Source of the DNA: an uncultured beta proteobacterium
GTDB taxonomy: Bacteria > Pseudomonadota > Gammaproteobacteria > Burkholderiales > Burkholderiaceae_E
Length of the DNA: 64,000 bases
NCBI GenBank assembly: GCA_903934295.1
Contig: CAIZNI010000060.1
Location: 1-64,000, forward strand
Direction of reading: 5' to 3'
Position 1 is the first letter of the stretch; each line of letters opens with the position of its first letter. Shown one piece after another: positions 49,116-58,913 of the stretch. A program made the translations under genes and the position numbers. The notes under the pieces were generated by a model. The model was not told where the DNA came from, searched no databases, and saw only the letters and a list, made by a program, of their open reading frames with translations.

Positions 49116-50744
49116 TTACTGGATCACCGAGCGCCGCCGCCCGGTCGTGCGCGCAATGATCAGCAACAGGAGGGCCAGCAGGATCACCGGCAGATTGCCG
49201 GCGCGCACATAGGGCGTCAGCCCGGTGGTGCCCTGGACCCGGATGTCGAGCACGCCTTCCTGGTGTTCGGGCAACTGCGCGAGGACGCGCGCGCGGTGGT
49301 CGATCGAGGCGGTCACGCCGGTGTTGGTGGCGCGCAGCATCGGCCGCCCGGTCTCGAGGGTGCGCATCCGCGCGATCGCCAGGTGCTGGCCGAGTGCGTG
49401 CGACTGGCCGAACCAGGCGATGTTGCTGACGTTGACCAGCACCGTCGCACCGGCCGGTTCGCGCACCGACTCGATGATCTCTTCGCCGAACAGGTCCTCG
49501 TAGCAGATGTTGATCGCGAAGCGCTGGCCGCCGACCTCGAAGGGCGCCTGGCCGAGGCTGCCGCGCGCGAAATTGCCCAGCGGGATCTGCATCAGCCGCA
49601 CGAACCACTCGAAGCCCCAGGGGATGAATTCGCCGAACGGCACCAGGTGATGCTTGTCGTAGCGGGCGCCGACCGCGCCGCCCGGGCGGCCGTCCAGCAG
49701 CACCACGCTGTTGGTGATGCGCGGCCCGCCCGCGGTGTCGTCGATCAGCGGCACGCCGATCGCGGCGGCCGACCGCCGGCTCGCCAGCGCCCCGGTGATC
49801 TCCTCGCGGATGCTCCCGGGGGTCGATGCCCAGGGCGTGACCCAGGCGGTCTCGGGCAGCACCGTGAGCTGTGCCGTGCTGGAGACGATGTGCGCCGCGT
49901 AGGCGCGCATCGCCCCCATCGCCCGCTGCGGATCGAATTTCATCTGTTGCGCGATGTTGCCCTGGACCAGTCGCACGCTGACCGGCGCGCCGGCGGGCGC
50001 GGTGAACTCGAGGCTTGCCAGCGGCGCGGCGGCGGCCAGCGACAGTGCCGCGACGCCGGTCCAGCGCAGCGCGTCGCGCCAGTGGCGACTGGCCATCGCG
50101 AGCGCGCCCAGCGCCGCCACCCAGGCGCCAGCCATGCCCACGCCATGGACGCCGGCCAGCGCCGCCAGGCCGGCGAGCGGGCCGTCGGTGTGCGCGTAGC
50201 CAATCGACAGCCAGGGAAAGCCGGTGAACAGCCACCCGCGGCTGAAGTCGGCCAGCGCCCACGCGCCGGCGGTTGCGCCCGTCCAGGTCAGGCCGATGGT
50301 CCAGGGCAGGCTGGCGGATGGTTGGCGGGAGTCCGTGGCCGGGGAGGGGGCTCCCGGCGCGCCGGGTCGCCCGACCAGTGCCATGGCCGCCGCCTGGAAC
50401 AGCGCGAGATAGGCGGCGAAGGCCAGCACCGCGAGCGCTGCCAGCGCCCACGGCATGCCGCCGAATCGGTGCATGCTGATGTGCAGCCAGCACAGGCCGG
50501 CCCCGTAGTGGCCCAGACCGAAAGCGAACAGGACGACGGCAGGTCCGGCCCAGGCCCGGCCTCGCCCGCGCTGACCGGATCGGGGTGCGGGCCGGGGAGG
50601 GGAAACGGCGCCGATCGCCAGTCGCAGCGCCAGCGCGAGCGTGATCAGCTGCAGCCACCAGGCGTCCAGCGGCGTGAACGAGGCCGCGTGCAGCACCCCG
50701 AGCAGGCCGGCTGCGAGACCCGCCCACCCTGCCGGCGCGCGCAC
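49116..50744 (-). CDS. lnt: Apolipoprotein N-acyltransferase
   Basis: 542 residues. Several N-terminal membrane segments precede a nitrilase-like periplasmic domain with the catalytic triad in LPETAW (Glu), YDKHHLVPFGEF (Lys) and NICYEDLFG (Cys). It adds the third acyl chain to lipoproteins. Its start is one base after the corC stop, in the conserved corC-lnt order. Confidence 0.94.
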   Translation of the reverse strand: MRAPAGWAGLAAGLLGVLHAASFTPLDAWWLQLITLALALRLAIGAVSPPRPAPRSGQRGRGRAWAGPAVVLFAFGLGHYGAGLCWLHISMHRFGGMPWALAALAVLAFAAYLALFQAAAMALVGRPGAPGAPSPATDSRQPSASLPWTIGLTWTGATAGAWALADFSRGWLFTGFPWLSIGYAHTDGPLAGLAALAGVHGVGMAGAWVAALGALAMASRHWRDALRWTGVAALSLAAAAPLASLEFTAPAGAPVSVRLVQGNIAQQMKFDPQRAMGAMRAYAAHIVSSTAQLTVLPETAWVTPWASTPGSIREEITGALASRRSAAAIGVPLIDDTAGGPRITNSVVLLDGRPGGAVGARYDKHHLVPFGEFIPWGFEWFVRLMQIPLGNFARGSLGQAPFEVGGQRFAINICYEDLFGEEIIESVREPAGATVLVNVSNIAWFGQSHALGQHLAIARMRTLETGRPMLRATNTGVTASIDHRARVLAQLPEHQEGVLDIRVQGTTGLTPYVRAGNLPVILLALLLLIIARTTGRRRSVIQ

Positions 50745-50745
50745 C

Positions 50746-51630
50746 TCAGCCGGCCATCGGGCGCGTGCCGTCGGCCTGGCCGGCGGGCGTGAGCCGCTCG
50801 ACCATCAGCAGATGCACCTGGCGGGCGTCGGCGCGCAGCACCTCGAAGCGCAGGCCGTCGAGCACCGCCGCATCACCGCGTCGGGGCACCCGGCCGAAAT
50901 GCTCGGTGACGAGTCCGCCGATGGTGTCGAAGTCCTCGTGCGGGAATCGGGTACCGAAGGAGCGGTTGAAGGAGTCGATCTCGGCGGCGGCACGCACGCG
51001 GAAACGCGGCCCGTGTTCGCCCGGCTCGGCGGGCAGGATGTGATCGGCCTGCTCGTCGAAGTCGAACTCGTCCTCGATGTCGCCCACGATCTGCTCGAGC
51101 ACGTCCTCGATGGTGATCAGCCCCGCCACGCCGCCGTATTCATCGACCACGATCGCGATGTGGTGGCGGTCGGCGCGAAAGTCGCGCAGCAGCACGTTGA
51201 GCCGCTTGGATTCCGGGATGAAGACCGCCGCGCGCATCAGCTCGCGCAGCGGCGGCGGATGCTCGGCGTACAGGCGCAGCAGGTCCTTGGCGTGCAGGAT
51301 GCCGATCACGTTGTCGAGTTCGCCCTCGACCACCGGAAAACGCGAGTGGGCGGTCCGGATCACATGGGGCAGCAGCTGGCTCATCGGTTCGGCGATGTCG
51401 ATCACCACCATCTGCGAGCGGGGCACCATGATGTCGCGGGCGGCGAGTTCGGCCACCTGGAGCACGCCCTCGATCATCGACAGGGCTTCCGCGTCGAGCA
51501 GTTCGCGTTCGTGCGAGGTGCGCAGCAGGCTCAGCAGTTGTTCACGGTCTTCGGGAGCGCGAAGCAGCAGCGCTGAAAGACGTTCGAGCATCGAGCGCTT
51601 CGGCTCGCCGCCCGAAGGGGCATCCGACAT
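50746..51630 (-). CDS. corC: CorC/HlyC family CBS-domain protein
   Basis: 294 residues. Two CBS domains start RDIMVPRSQMVVID and FIPESKRLNVLLRDFR; a CorC_HlyC transporter-associated domain follows from AAAEIDSFNRSFGTRFP. It lacks membrane segments, like E. coli CorC, which is linked to magnesium and cobalt efflux. It is probably cytoplasmic. Confidence 0.92.
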   Translation of the reverse strand: MSDAPSGGEPKRSMLERLSALLLRAPEDREQLLSLLRTSHERELLDAEALSMIEGVLQVAELAARDIMVPRSQMVVIDIAEPMSQLLPHVIRTAHSRFPVVEGELDNVIGILHAKDLLRLYAEHPPPLRELMRAAVFIPESKRLNVLLRDFRADRHHIAIVVDEYGGVAGLITIEDVLEQIVGDIEDEFDFDEQADHILPAEPGEHGPRFRVRAAAEIDSFNRSFGTRFPHEDFDTIGGLVTEHFGRVPRRGDAAVLDGLRFEVLRADARQVHLLMVERLTPAGQADGTRPMAG

Positions 51631-51684
51631 GGTGTCAGGAGGGAGTTTTGAGGACCCGAGGATACCCGAAGTGACCGGCGATGC

Positions 51685-52191
51685 TCAATCGGGCGCGCCG
51701 CGCCGCGCGCCCTGCGCGAGCGTGTAGGGGTCGGGCATTCGCAGGCGGGCGAGCAGCCGGGTTTCGAGCGCCTCCATCCGGTCGGCCTGTGCCGGCTCGA
51801 GGTGGTCGTGGCCCTGCGCGTGCAGCACGCCGTGGATCACCAGGTGGGCCAGGTGGTGGTCGAGCGGCTTGTGCTGACGTCGGGCCTCGTCGCGCAGCAC
51901 CGGCAGGCACAGTGCGATGTCGGCGCGGCAGGGTTCGCCGGGAATCGGCGCATAGGCGAAGGTCAGCACATTGGGCGCGTAGTCGCGCCCGCGATAGGCC
52001 CGGTTCAGCGCGATGGCCTCGCTGCGGCCGACCAGCCGCAGCGTGATCTCGGCGTCGCCGGCCAGTGCCATCCGCACCCAGCGGCGCAATCGTGTGCGCG
52101 TGACCGGCCACTCGCGGATGCGCGCGCCCAGTTGCAGCGCCAGCCCGAGCGCGGGGCCGTCAGGTCGCGCCGTCGGCCCGCTCATAGGCAT
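51685..52191 (-). CDS. ybeY: Endoribonuclease YbeY
   Basis: 168 residues from ATG 52191; ATG 52185 is also possible. The zinc motif [15 protein letters not shown] matches the family H-x3-H-x5-H pattern. It matures 16S rRNA 3' ends and takes part in ribosome quality control. Its start lies inside the phoH 3' end (overlap about 30 bp). Confidence 0.92.
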   Translation of the reverse strand: MPMSGPTARPDGPALGLALQLGARIREWPVTRTRLRRWVRMALAGDAEITLRLVGRSEAIALNRAYRGRDYAPNVLTFAYAPIPGEPCRADIALCLPVLRDEARRQHKPLDHHLAHLVIHGVLHAQGHDHLEPAQADRMEALETRLLARLRMPDPYTLAQGARRGAPD

Positions 52192-53176
52192 CGACGATGC
52201 GCGCCACCAGCGGGTGTCGGACCACATCGCTGCTGTCGAAACGGGTGAAGGCGATGCCCCGGACGTCCTGAAGAATCTTCGTGGCCTGCACCAGTCCGCA
52301 GACCTGGCCGCGCGGCAGGTCGACCTGCGTGGTGTCGCCGGTGACCACCGCCTTGGCGCCGAAGCCGATCCGGGTGAGGAACATCTTCATCTGCTCGGGG
52401 GTGGTGTTCTGGGCTTCGTCCAGGATGATGAAGGCGTTATTCAGGGTGCGCCCGCGCATGTAGGCCAGCGGCGCGATCTCGATCGCCTGCTTCTCGAACA
52501 TCCGGGCGGTGCGCTCGAAGCCGAGCAGGTCGTAGAGGGCGTCGTAGAGCGGGCGCAGGTAGGGATCGACCTTCTGGGCGAGGTCGCCCGGCAGGAAACC
52601 CAGCCGCTCGCCGGCCTCGACCGCGGGGCGGGTCAGCACGATGCGCTTGACGGTGTCGCGCTCCAGCGCGTCGACCGCGCAGGCGACCGCCAGGTAGGTC
52701 TTGCCGGTGCCTGCCGGACCGGTGCCGAAGGTGATGTCGTGCGCCATGATGTGGCGCAGGTATTCGCGCTGCCGGGGCGTGCGGCCCTGCAGGTCGGCGC
52801 GCCGGGTGTGCAGGACGGGGGAGCTGTCGTCGGCGCCGGGCGGCTGCGCCAGCGCGGTGCTCGTTGCGGTGCCTGCCGAAGCGCTTGCCGCCGTCCCCGC
52901 CGACCCGGTTCGCAACTCGACCAGCCCGAGCTGGATGTCGTCGATCGACAGGGCGCGGTTTGCAAGCGCGTGGAAGTGGGCCAGCGCAGCGCGGGCAGCG
53001 CGCGCGCCGGCGGCGCTGCCCTCGATGGTGAACTGATCGTCGCGGCGCTGGATGCGGGCGTCGCAGGCTTCCTCGATCTGGCGCAGGTTCTGGTCGAGCG
53101 CCCCGCACAGGTTGGCCAGGCGCAGGTTGTCCGCGGGCGCGGGCCGGAAGTCGAGACTTCGTGGTTTGGTGGCCAC
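52160..53176 (-). CDS. phoH: PhoH-like ATPase (YbeZ)
   Basis: 338 residues. The ATP-binding motif [19 protein letters not shown] is near residue 148, and [21 protein letters not shown] is the Walker B block. An N-terminal KH-like region of about 100 residues precedes it. YbeZ proteins bind YbeY and act in RNA metabolism, which the gene order miaB-phoH-ybeY supports. Confidence 0.94.
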   Translation of the reverse strand: MATKPRSLDFRPAPADNLRLANLCGALDQNLRQIEEACDARIQRRDDQFTIEGSAAGARAARAALAHFHALANRALSIDDIQLGLVELRTGSAGTAASASAGTATSTALAQPPGADDSSPVLHTRRADLQGRTPRQREYLRHIMAHDITFGTGPAGTGKTYLAVACAVDALERDTVKRIVLTRPAVEAGERLGFLPGDLAQKVDPYLRPLYDALYDLLGFERTARMFEKQAIEIAPLAYMRGRTLNNAFIILDEAQNTTPEQMKMFLTRIGFGAKAVVTGDTTQVDLPRGQVCGLVQATKILQDVRGIAFTRFDSSDVVRHPLVARIVDAYERADGAT

Positions 53177-53180
53177 GGGG

Positions 53181-54512
53181 TCAGTCGAGCAGCGCGGCGT
53201 CGCCGCGCAGCGAATGCGGAAACGCCGACACGATGCGCAGGTCGATCAGCTGACCGATCAGGCGCGGATCGCCGGGGAAATTCACCACCCGGTTGTTGGT
53301 GGTGCGCCCGGCGAGTTCCTGGGCGTCCTTGCGGGCCCGGCCCTCCACCAGCACCGCCTGGCGGGTGCCGACCATCGCCTGGCTGATCGCGCGCGCATTG
53401 AGGTCGATGCGCGCCTGCAGGCGCTGCAGCCGCGCGAGTTTGACCTCGGCCGGCGTGTCGTCGGGCAGGTCGGCCGCCGGCGTGCCCGGCCGCGGGCTGT
53501 AGATGAAGGAGAACGAGGCATCGAAGCCGACCTCGTCGATCAGGGTCATGGTGCGCTCGAAATCGGCGTCGGTCTCGCCGGGAAATCCGACGATGAAGTC
53601 GGAGCTGATGCACACCCCGGGACGCACCGCGCGCAGGCGCCGGATGATCGACTTGTACTCGATCGCGGTGTAGCCGCGCTTCATCGCGGCCAGGATGCGG
53701 TCCGACCCCGACTGCACCGGCAGATGCACATGATCGACCAGCTTGGGGATGCGGCCATAGGCCTCGATCAGGCGCGGCGAGAATTCCTTGGGGTGCGAGG
53801 TGGTGTAGCGGATGCGCTCGATGCCCGGCAGTTCGGCCACATAGTCGAGCAGGAGGGCGAAGTCGGCGATCTCGCCATCGCCCATCGGGCCGCGGTAGGC
53901 GTTCACGTTCTGCCCGAGCAGGGTGACCTCGCGCACGCCCTGCTCGGCCAGCCCGGCCACCTCGACCAGCACGTCGTCGAAGGGGCGCGAGACCTCTTCG
54001 CCGCGAGTGAACGGCACCACGCAGAAACTGCAGTACTTGCTGCAGCCTTCCATGATCGACACGAAGGCGCTGGCCCCGTCGACCCGGGCCGGGGGCAGGT
54101 GATCGAATTTTTCGATCTCGGGAAAGGAGATGTCGACCTGCGGGCGTCCGGTGCGCCGGCGCGCTTCGATCAGCGCCGGCAGCCGGTGCAGGGTCTGCGG
54201 ACCGAACACCACATCCACATAAGGCGCGCGGGCGACGATGTTGGCGCCTTCCTGGCTCGCCACGCAGCCGCCCACCCCGACGATCAGGTCGGGGCGCTCG
54301 CGCTTCAAGGCACGCATGCGGCCCAGGTCGGAGAACACCTTCTCCTCGGCCTTCTCGCGCACCGAGCAGGTGTTGAACAGGATGATGTCGGCCAGCGCCG
54401 GGTCGTCGGTGCTTTCGATCGTTTCGCCCTGGCCGAGCACGTCGGCCATCTTGGCCGAGTCGTATTCGTTCATCTGGCAGCCGAAGGTGCGGATGTAGAG
54501 CTTGCGTGTCAT
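53181..54512 (-). CDS. miaB: tRNA-2-methylthio-N6-dimethylallyladenosine synthase
   Basis: 443 residues from ATG 54512. The N-terminal UPF0004 domain supplies cluster cysteines in [20 protein letters not shown] and VGGCVAS. The radical-SAM cluster is [15 protein letters not shown], and a TRAM domain ends the protein. It methylthiolates i6A37 of tRNA. Its start overlaps the stop of a small secreted protein gene by 4 bp. Confidence 0.96.
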   Translation of the reverse strand: MTRKLYIRTFGCQMNEYDSAKMADVLGQGETIESTDDPALADIILFNTCSVREKAEEKVFSDLGRMRALKRERPDLIVGVGGCVASQEGANIVARAPYVDVVFGPQTLHRLPALIEARRRTGRPQVDISFPEIEKFDHLPPARVDGASAFVSIMEGCSKYCSFCVVPFTRGEEVSRPFDDVLVEVAGLAEQGVREVTLLGQNVNAYRGPMGDGEIADFALLLDYVAELPGIERIRYTTSHPKEFSPRLIEAYGRIPKLVDHVHLPVQSGSDRILAAMKRGYTAIEYKSIIRRLRAVRPGVCISSDFIVGFPGETDADFERTMTLIDEVGFDASFSFIYSPRPGTPAADLPDDTPAEVKLARLQRLQARIDLNARAISQAMVGTRQAVLVEGRARKDAQELAGRTTNNRVVNFPGDPRLIGQLIDLRIVSAFPHSLRGDAALLD

Positions 54513-54871
54513 GAGGCAGATCCGGTGTCGCGCGCCGCGGCTTGCGCCTCGGCAGGGGTGAGCAGCCAGACTTCGATCACCTGGTTCAGCGGGTCGAGCC
54601 GGTAACGCACGATCTGTTCGGCGGCGCCCGACAGGGTCGAGGGCACCACCAGCAGGTTGTCGGTGGACAGGATCCGCACGCCGGGGGCCAGCACCACCGG
54701 CTTCCTGTCGAGCAGGGCCTGCGGAAAGCTGGTGATCGCGAAGCGTCCGGCGCGCGCGCCGGGGGGGATGCGGCGGATCTGGGCCAGCGCGGGTCGGACG
54801 GCACCCGCCAGCGCGCATGCCGCCACGATCGAAGCGGCAGCCAGCCGTCGCAATCGGAGTCGGTTGTGCAT
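54509..54871 (-). CDS. Small secreted hypothetical protein upstream of miaB
   Basis: 120 residues from ATG 54871. The signal peptide ([23 protein letters not shown]) is clear and cleavage is expected before QIRRIPPG. The ~90-residue mature part contains [25 protein letters not shown] and [13 protein letters not shown]-like text ([16 protein letters not shown]). I recognise no family or catalytic residue. The 4-bp overlap with miaB indicates co-translation. A -10-like TATACT lies at 54879-54884 on the minus strand, so it may lead the miaB-lnt unit. Confidence 0.75.
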   Translation of the reverse strand: MHNRLRLRRLAAASIVAACALAGAVRPALAQIRRIPPGARAGRFAITSFPQALLDRKPVVLAPGVRILSTDNLLVVPSTLSGAAEQIVRYRLDPLNQVIEVWLLTPAEAQAAARDTGSAS

Positions 54872-55061
54872 GCTGCGCAGTATATCGGGCACCCGTCGGC
54901 CACAGTCGACCGGGGGCAGCGTTCCCCCACCACCGGTTCGGGTTCCATATTGCGTCGATCGAGCCTGCGGTTCGCGGCGCGCGCGAAAACCGGCTCGTCA
55001 CCACCCCCGTGCCGGGGGCGATCGGCGGTTAGGCTTGGCGAACGAACGCCGTCGATCGCCG

Positions 55062-57335
55062 ATGGCGACGGTCCGACTCGAGGTCAGTCAATTGCACCAC
55101 CCGACATCCGCCCCCCACGCCCCCCTGAGCGCTGACGAACGACTGCTGCGCGGCACCCTCCACGCGCAGCTCGACGCGGCCATCGCGCCGGCCTCGATCG
55201 CGCTGGTGGGCGCCTCCGAGCAGGCCAACAAGATCGGCGGGCGACCCCTCGTCTACCTGAAGCGCTTCGGTTACCAGGGGCGCGTCTATCCGATCAACCC
55301 GGCCCGCGAGCTGACCCAGGGGCTGCGGACCTGGGCCAGCCTGGCCAGCCTGCCCGAGGTGCCCGACATGGTGATCGTGGCGGTCGCCGGCGATGCCGCG
55401 ATCGAGGCGGTGGCGCAAGCGGCCCGGCTCGGCGTGAAGCTCGCGCTGGTGATGAGCTCCGGGTTCGGCGAGACCGATGCCGCCGGCCGGGCCCGTGAGC
55501 AGGCGATGGTCGCGATCGCGCGCCGCCACGGCTTGCGGATCGTCGGCCCCAACACCCAGGGGCTGGCCAACTTCGGCAATGGCGCGGTCGCCAGTTTTTC
55601 GACCATGTTCACCGAGACCGAGCCGGCCGACGGACCGGTGGGTATCGTGAGCCAGAGCGGCGCGCTCAGCGTGGTGCCCTATCACCTGCTGCGCACCCGC
55701 TCGGTGGGCGTGCGTCATGTGCACGCCACCGGCAACGACAGCGATGCGACCGCGTGCGAAATGGCCGCGGTGGTGGCGCGTGACCCCGATCTGCGGCTGC
55801 TGCTGCTTTATCTCGAGGGCCTGCCCGATCCCTGGAACCTGGCGCAGGCGGCGCGCATCGCCCGCCGTCGGGGGCTGCCGATCGTCGCGCTGAAGTCGGG
55901 CAGCACCCCTGCCGGCCAGCAGGCAGCGCAGTCGCACACCGGCTCGCTGGCGACCGAGGATCGGGTGGTCGATGCGTTCATGGCCCAGCACGGGATCTGG
56001 CGGGTGCGCTCGGTCAACGAGCTCGTCGATGCGGCGCCGCTCTACCTCAAGGGCTGGCGGCCCGCCGGTCGGCGGATCGTGGTCATCAGCAATTCGGGGG
56101 CGGTCTGCGTGCTGGCGGCCGATGCGGCCAGCCGCGCCGGCCTGCAGTTGCCAGCCCTGTCGGCCGACACCCGCGAGCAGCTGGGCCGCATCCTGCCGGG
56201 CTTTGCCACCACCACCAATCCGGTGGACATCACCGCGGCGCTGCTCTCCAACAGCAGCCTGTTCGGACAGATCCTGCCGGTGATCGCCGATGACCCGGCG
56301 GCTGACGCCTTCGTGATCGGCATCCCGGTGGCGGGCGCTGGCTACGACGTCGATCTGTTCGCGCGCGACGCGGCGGCCTTCGCCGAGCGCACCGGCAAGC
56401 CGGTGGTCGTCGCGGCGCCGCAGGACAGCGTGGCCGCGTGTTTCCGGGCCCGCGGACTGCCGGTGTACGTCACCGAGGATGACGCGGTGCGGGCGCTGGC
56501 GCAGTTCATCGGCCACAGCGAGCTGATGGCCCAGGTGAACGCCACCGGCGACGCCCTGGACGGTCGCTGGGCCGATGCCGGGCCGCGGCGGCTGGGCGCC
56601 GGTGCGGCATCCGCTGACGCCGGGGCCGATCCTGCCGTCGTGCCTGGCGCCGATCCGGCCGGCCAACCGAGCCCTGCCCAGACCCTGCTCAACGAGAACG
56701 ACAGTCTGCGGGTGCTGGCCGGTGCCGGTGTGCCGGTGGTGGCCCACCGGTTGTGCGGCGCCTTGTCCGAGGCGCTGGCAGCGGCGGCCGACATCGGTTA
56801 TCCGGTGGTCCTGAAGGGCTGCTCGAGCCTGATTGCTCACAAGAGCGACTTGGGCCTGGTGCAGTTGAACCTGGCTGATGCCGCGGCGCTGGGCCGCGCC
56901 CATGCGGCCATCGGCGCGGCCGCGCGCAGTGCCGGGCTGGTGCTCGACGGCATGCTGGTGGCTGCCATGGTGGGTCGCGGACGTGAACTGATGCTGGGTG
57001 CCCGGCGCGACCCGGTGTTCGGCACGGTGCTGCTGGTGGGCGATGGTGGCGCGCAGGTCGAAGTGCTGCCCGATGCCCGTCTGCTGCTGGCGCCTTTCGA
57101 CGTCGACTCGGTCCGGCAGGCGGTGTCGCAACTGCGGATCGCCCCGCTGCTCGGGGGTTTCCGGGGCTCACCGGCCCGCGACGTCGAGGCCTTCTGTGCG
57201 GCGGCGGTGCGCCTGGGGCGCTGGATGGAGGAAGGCGACCACACGGTGCTCAGCGTGGACATCAATCCGGTGATTGTCGGGCCGGTCGGGCAGGGCTGTC
57301 TGGCCGCGGATGCGGTGGTGTTCCAGGCGGTCTGA
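55062..57335 (+). CDS. NDP-forming acyl-CoA synthetase (acetate-CoA ligase family)
   Basis: 757 residues from ATG 55062; no Shine-Dalgarno is clear. A CoA-binding Rossmann domain (SIALVGASEQANKIGG, about 45-140) is followed by succinyl-CoA-ligase-like domains with the phospho-His292 in AAQSHTGSLATED, and a C-terminal ATP-grasp domain (NENDSLRVLAGAGVPV, then GYPVVLKGCSSLIAHKSDLG). It interconverts acyl-CoA plus ADP and Pi with acid plus ATP. A Pro/Ala linker (about 515-545) joins alpha- and beta-like parts. It converges on the DUF35-thiolase-IclR genes. Confidence 0.9.
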   Translation: MATVRLEVSQLHHPTSAPHAPLSADERLLRGTLHAQLDAAIAPASIALVGASEQANKIGGRPLVYLKRFGYQGRVYPINPARELTQGLRTWASLASLPEVPDMVIVAVAGDAAIEAVAQAARLGVKLALVMSSGFGETDAAGRAREQAMVAIARRHGLRIVGPNTQGLANFGNGAVASFSTMFTETEPADGPVGIVSQSGALSVVPYHLLRTRSVGVRHVHATGNDSDATACEMAAVVARDPDLRLLLLYLEGLPDPWNLAQAARIARRRGLPIVALKSGSTPAGQQAAQSHTGSLATEDRVVDAFMAQHGIWRVRSVNELVDAAPLYLKGWRPAGRRIVVISNSGAVCVLAADAASRAGLQLPALSADTREQLGRILPGFATTTNPVDITAALLSNSSLFGQILPVIADDPAADAFVIGIPVAGAGYDVDLFARDAAAFAERTGKPVVVAAPQDSVAACFRARGLPVYVTEDDAVRALAQFIGHSELMAQVNATGDALDGRWADAGPRRLGAGAASADAGADPAVVPGADPAGQPSPAQTLLNENDSLRVLAGAGVPVVAHRLCGALSEALAAAADIGYPVVLKGCSSLIAHKSDLGLVQLNLADAAALGRAHAAIGAAARSAGLVLDGMLVAAMVGRGRELMLGARRDPVFGTVLLVGDGGAQVEVLPDARLLLAPFDVDSVRQAVSQLRIAPLLGGFRGSPARDVEAFCAAAVRLGRWMEEGDHTVLSVDINPVIVGPVGQGCLAADAVVFQAV

Positions 57336-57344
57336 TGTCGGCGC

Positions 57345-57728
57345 TCAGGCGCCGGGTGTGGCCGATCGGGTGAAGCGGATCAGCGGCTGGCCGTCGAGCA
57401 CGAAAACGCCGGCCTGCACCCGGTCGCCGATCGCCAGGCCGGCCTCGGCGTGGCCCATTACCCGCGCGCCTTCGTCCAGGTCGACCAGCGCCAGGGTGTA
57501 GGGAACCAGGGCCTTGAACGCATCGGTGGGGGCGCGCCTGATTTCGGTGAGGGCGAACACCCGGCCGCCGGCCTGCGCGTCGAACCACTCGAGCGCGGTG
57601 GCGCCGCAGGCGGTACAGGCATGGCGTGCCAGGCGTTGCACCGCGCCGCAGTGCGCGCAGCGCTGGCAGCGCACCCGTCCCTGCGCGAGGCCATCGGTGA
57701 AAGGGGTCGACAGGGCTGATTGACTCAT
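57345..57728 (-). CDS. Zn-ribbon/OB-fold protein (DUF35), partner of thiolase-like protein
   Basis: 127 residues. A rubredoxin-like zinc ribbon CQRCAHCGAVQRLARHACTAC (Cys pairs, positions about 21-41) precedes an OB fold (GGRVFALTEIRRAP to PLIRFTRS). DUF35 proteins bind acyl-CoA and form complexes with thiolase or Ltp-type aldolase partners. It overlaps the thiolase-like gene stop by 4 bp, the usual arrangement. Confidence 0.9.
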   Translation of the reverse strand: MSQSALSTPFTDGLAQGRVRCQRCAHCGAVQRLARHACTACGATALEWFDAQAGGRVFALTEIRRAPTDAFKALVPYTLALVDLDEGARVMGHAEAGLAIGDRVQAGVFVLDGQPLIRFTRSATPGA

Positions 57729-58873
57729 CCGCGCCGCTCCAGGATCAGGCTGACGTGGGCCGACAGCACACCCCCGTCGGCATGCAGCAGCGCGCGCCGG
57801 CGCGGCGCGATCTGCCGGCTGCCCGCGCGGCCGGCCAGTTGCCGGTAGGCCTCGGCGATGTGGGCCATGCCGCCGGCCGCGCCCGAGTGACCGAATGACA
57901 GCAGTCCGCCATGGGTGTTCAGCGGCAGCTCTCCGTCGGTGCCGAAGGCGCCGTCGCGCACCCGCTGCGCGCTGGCGCCGCGAGCGCAGATCCCGATCTC
58001 CTCGAGCAGGATCGCCAGCGTGATGGTGAACGAGTCGTAGATCGCCAGCAGGTCGATGTCGGACAGCGCTACACCCGCCTCCTCGAGGGCGCGGCCGGCC
58101 GAGGCGGCGGCGCCGAAGTCGCGGGTGTCGGCAATGGCCGAGACATGCTGGTGATGGTGGGCCTGGCCGGCGCCGGTCAGCGCGACCGCATGGCCGTCCC
58201 GGTCGCCAGGCTCGGCGGTGATCACCAGGGCGACCGCGCCATCGGAGATCGGACAGCAGTCGAGCAGCTTCAGCGGCGAGGCAATCGGTTTGGACGCCAG
58301 CACATCGGCCACCGAGATCGGCGCGGTGAGCTGCGCGTCCGGGTGGCTGGCGGCGTGCCGTCGCATCAGCACCGCGAACTCCGCCAGGTCGGCTTCGGTG
58401 ATGCGATGCTCGTGCAGATAGCGCGAGGCCAGCAGCGCGTAATAGGCCGGTACCGAGGCGCCGTTGGGGACTTCGAAGTCGGGGTCGCCGACCTGCGCCA
58501 GCGTCTGGATCGCGCCGTCTCGCGACTGGCCGGTGGCGCGGTTCTCGCCGGCCACCACCAGCACCTGGCGGCAGCGCCCGGCGCGCACCAGTTCGCGGGC
58601 CAGCATGACCATGCCCGCCCCGGTGGCCCCGCCCATCTGCATGCCGTGGGCATACAGCGGGCGCAACGCCAGGCGCTCGCTGACCAGGCTGGCCAGCATC
58701 AGGTGGGGCAGGGTGGTCGCGTAGCCGCAGAGCACGCCATCGATCGACTGGCGCGACACGCCGGCCTGGGCGAGGGCCTGGTCGGCGGCCTCGGCCATCA
58801 GGTCGATCGGACCACGCCCCTCATGACGCCCGAAGCGGGTGTTGCCGACACCGGCGATGTAGGCGTCGATCAA
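57725..58873 (-). CDS. Thiolase-like protein (SCP2/Ltp type), nucleophile Cys apparently replaced
   Basis: 382 residues. The thiolase fold starts AYIAGVGNTRFGRH and ends with NTHGGLLSFGHSGAAGGMAH, which keeps the C-terminal His motif. At the usual nucleophile position (about residue 80) the sequence reads YAHGMQMGGATGAG, with no Cys. This is seen in thiolase-like lipid-transfer/aldolase proteins that work with DUF35. The activity (thiolase or retro-aldolase) is therefore open. It probably acts on an acyl-CoA together with the co-encoded DUF35 protein. Confidence 0.82.
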   Translation of the reverse strand: MIDAYIAGVGNTRFGRHEGRGPIDLMAEAADQALAQAGVSRQSIDGVLCGYATTLPHLMLASLVSERLALRPLYAHGMQMGGATGAGMVMLARELVRAGRCRQVLVVAGENRATGQSRDGAIQTLAQVGDPDFEVPNGASVPAYYALLASRYLHEHRITEADLAEFAVLMRRHAASHPDAQLTAPISVADVLASKPIASPLKLLDCCPISDGAVALVITAEPGDRDGHAVALTGAGQAHHHQHVSAIADTRDFGAAASAGRALEEAGVALSDIDLLAIYDSFTITLAILLEEIGICARGASAQRVRDGAFGTDGELPLNTHGGLLSFGHSGAAGGMAHIAEAYRQLAGRAGSRQIAPRRRALLHADGGVLSAHVSLILERRG

Positions 58874-58913
58874 GCCGCGCTCCGCCGCGATGACGGATCG
58901 AAAGGGGGCACCA

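Noticed and set aside
46272-50792. A plus-strand open frame of about 1500 codons
   Set aside because: It runs antisense over glyS, glyQ and lnt, is extremely rich in Arg, Gly, His and Ala, and has no domain. Long antisense frames are expected in DNA of this GC content.
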